A stretch of 13,979 bases of DNA from a bacterium (GTDB lineage: Bacteria > Planctomycetota > J058 > JAJDCP01), in assembly GCA_030428695.1 (NCBI GenBank), contig JAUIEM010000266.1:1-13979 (forward strand), in the 5' to 3' direction. Positions 13,097 to 13,979 of this stretch are shown here, piece by piece (positions within the stretch are counted from its first letter, which is position 1; each line of letters begins with the position of its first letter). Made by a program: the position numbers and the translations under genes. The notes beneath the pieces are model-generated. The model was not told the origin of the DNA, did no database searches, and worked only from the letters and a program-made list of their open reading frames with translations.

Positions 13097-13979
13097 TCAG
13101 GCGTCGGCGTCGAGATCCTTCTGCCGCCGACGGCGACGCTGCCGGCGACGCTCTTCCCGGCGCTTGTCGCGATCGCTGTCGTCGTCGGACGACGCCGTGG
13201 TCTTGCTGGAACCGGGATCTTCTTCCTTCTCCGCCATCCGCTTGCGCCGCTCCTCGCGACGCCGGGCCCGGCGCTCCTCGCGGCTCTCGTCCTTGGCCCC
13301 TTCTTCGGGGTTGGACTTCAGCTTCGTGCCGGACGGGACGTCCGCGTCCTTCTCGGAGCGCTGCTCGTCCTGCTTCGCGACGTCCGGCACGTCGTCGCTC
13401 TTCTGCTGCGTGCTGCCCGGGGCGGGCTTCGCCGGCTCTCCAGGCCTGGCCGGCTCCGGCGCGGGCGCCGCCTGCTTCGGCGGAGAGGCGGGCTGCGACT
13501 GAGGCTTGGACGGCGCCGGGGCCGGGGCGGCCTGCTTGCCGGCCGGAGCACCGGGCTGCGGGCTCTGCTGGGCCTGCGGCGACGGACTGGCCTGCGACGG
13601 CGCGGAGCTGCTCGGCGCCGTCCCGGAGGTCGCTCCGGTGCTCGACGACGGCTGCGGGCTCTGCTGGGCCTGCGGCGACGGACTGGCCTGCGACGGCGCG
13701 GGGCTCGCCGGCGGCTGCTGCGGCTGGCTCTGCGAAGGAGCACCCGCCGGCGGCTGCTGCGGCTGGCTCTGCGACGGCGCCGACGCTCCCGGCGCGCCGG
13801 TCGATGGCGCCGATCCGCCCGAGGTCGCGCCGGCGCTCGACGACGGCTGCGGGCTCTGCTGGGCCTGTGGCGACGGACTGGCCTGCGACGGCGCGGGGCT
13901 CGCCGGCGGCTGCTGCGGCTGGCTCTGCGAAGGCGCACCCGCCGGCGCCGACGCGGACGGCGCGCCGGTCGACGGCGTC
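13097..13979 (-). CDS. Disordered Pro/Ala/Gln/Ser-repeat protein, C-terminal part (runs off right edge)
   Basis: The minus-strand frame is open from the right edge to the TGA at 13097, giving 294 visible codons with no start inside the repeat region. Roughly the first 175 visible residues are low complexity: recurring PSQSQPQQPPA and SPAPSQASPSPQAQQSPQP units separated by SSS/GATSG spacers. A Pro/Ala/Lys linker follows (KQAAPAPEPARPGEPAKPAP). The last ~97 residues are highly charged: acidic-mixed KSNPEEGAKDESREERRARR, then EKEEDPG and a final Arg-rich stretch (RREERRRQRRRRRQKDLDAD). No ordered domain is visible. The basic tail could bind nucleic acid or an anionic surface, and the Pro/Gln part could be a cell-wall or periplasm spacer, but these are guesses. 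A GTG at 13390 would give a shorter frame, yet the open frame and its protein-like repeats continue upstream. The hairpin at 13021-13057 ends the transcript. Confidence 0.85.
   Translation of the reverse strand, partial: TPSTGAPSASAPAGAPSQSQPQQPPASPAPSQASPSPQAQQSPQPSSSAGATSGGSAPSTGAPGASAPSQSQPQQPPAGAPSQSQPQQPPASPAPSQASPSPQAQQSPQPSSSTGATSGTAPSSSAPSQASPSPQAQQSPQPGAPAGKQAAPAPAPSKPQSQPASPPKQAAPAPEPARPGEPAKPAPGSTQQKSDDVPDVAKQDEQRSEKDADVPSGTKLKSNPEEGAKDESREERRARRREERRKRMAEKEEDPGSSKTTASSDDDSDRDKRREERRRQRRRRRQKDLDADA
13556..13605. repeat. 50-base repeat unit, copy 1 of 3
   Basis: This 50-base block is identical to 13652-13701 and differs by one base (C to T) from 13847-13896. On the minus strand it encodes part of the PSQASPSPQAQQSPQ unit of the repetitive protein. 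The near-perfect DNA identity points to recent duplication. Confidence 0.9.
13626..13752. repeat. Long direct repeat (~127 bases), copy 1; partner at 13821-13947
   Basis: The block recurs 195 bases (65 codons) to the right with only a few differences, so the reading frame is preserved. Inside it, the 30-base segment 13706-13735 is repeated again at 13745-13774, 39 bases on, with a single mismatch at its first two positions. It contains copy 2 of the 50-base unit. Confidence 0.88.
13821..13947. repeat. Long direct repeat (~127 bases), copy 2; partner at 13626-13752
   Basis: This is the second copy of the in-frame duplication within the repetitive protein gene. It contains copy 3 of the 50-base unit (13847-13896). 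The pattern probably continues past the window edge. Confidence 0.88.

Noticed and set aside
13318..13938. Arg-rich minus-strand frame of 206 codons
   Set aside because: It is an out-of-frame reading of the Pro/Gln/Ser repeat region. The frame ending at 13097 is open from the edge and has coherent repeats.

Overview
This is a very GC-rich, densely coded bacterial window with a strong G/C preference at third codon positions, so nearly every real gene has a long empty shadow frame behind it. The protein families seen suit a large-genome, GC-rich, predatory or environmental bacterium of the Myxococcota/Planctomycetota kind: a PqqD/HprK-like/nucleotidyltransferase set, a DUF4139 (MuiA-like) protein, a class C beta-lactamase-fold hydrolase and a Pro/Gln-rich repetitive protein. 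No 16S rRNA or lineage marker is present, so that placement is an inference. I found no tRNA, rRNA, CRISPR array or transposase.

Layout from left to right. (1) 1-1237, minus: the N-terminal 412 residues of a helical protein that runs off the left edge. Behind it, 1238-1452 is intergenic and carries a perfect seven-copy hexanucleotide repeat. (2) 1453-5821, minus: a tightly packed five-gene operon transcribed right to left: PqqD-like protein, GT2 glycosyltransferase, GT4 glycosyltransferase, HprK-like kinase, NTP_transf_5-type nucleotidyltransferase. Four-base GTGA/ATGA overlaps join the last four genes. (3) 5822-5950: a divergent promoter region. (4) 5951-8436, plus: a MuiA/DUF4139-like protein split into two consecutive genes, then an unrecognised protein with a possible Cys/His hydrolase core. 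(5) 8500-9996, plus: a secreted class C beta-lactamase-fold serine hydrolase. (6) 10002-12813, minus: two tandem paralogues of an unrecognised, internally duplicated family with a conserved CxxC-x8-C/H motif. Their own promoter lies about 105 bases upstream. (7) 13097-13979, minus: the C-terminal 294 residues of a disordered repetitive protein, followed by a strong hairpin terminator at 13021-13057.

The most interesting unit is the PqqD-GT2-GT4-HprK-nucleotidyltransferase operon. PqqD-like recognition protein, HPr-kinase-like kinase and nucleotidyltransferase are also found together in phosphorylated lasso-peptide clusters such as paeninodin. Here they sit with two glycosyltransferases, and no cyclase, leader peptidase, exporter or evident precursor peptide is in view. 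The paralogue pair at 10002-12813 and the split DUF4139 pair are the next best candidates for undescribed biology.
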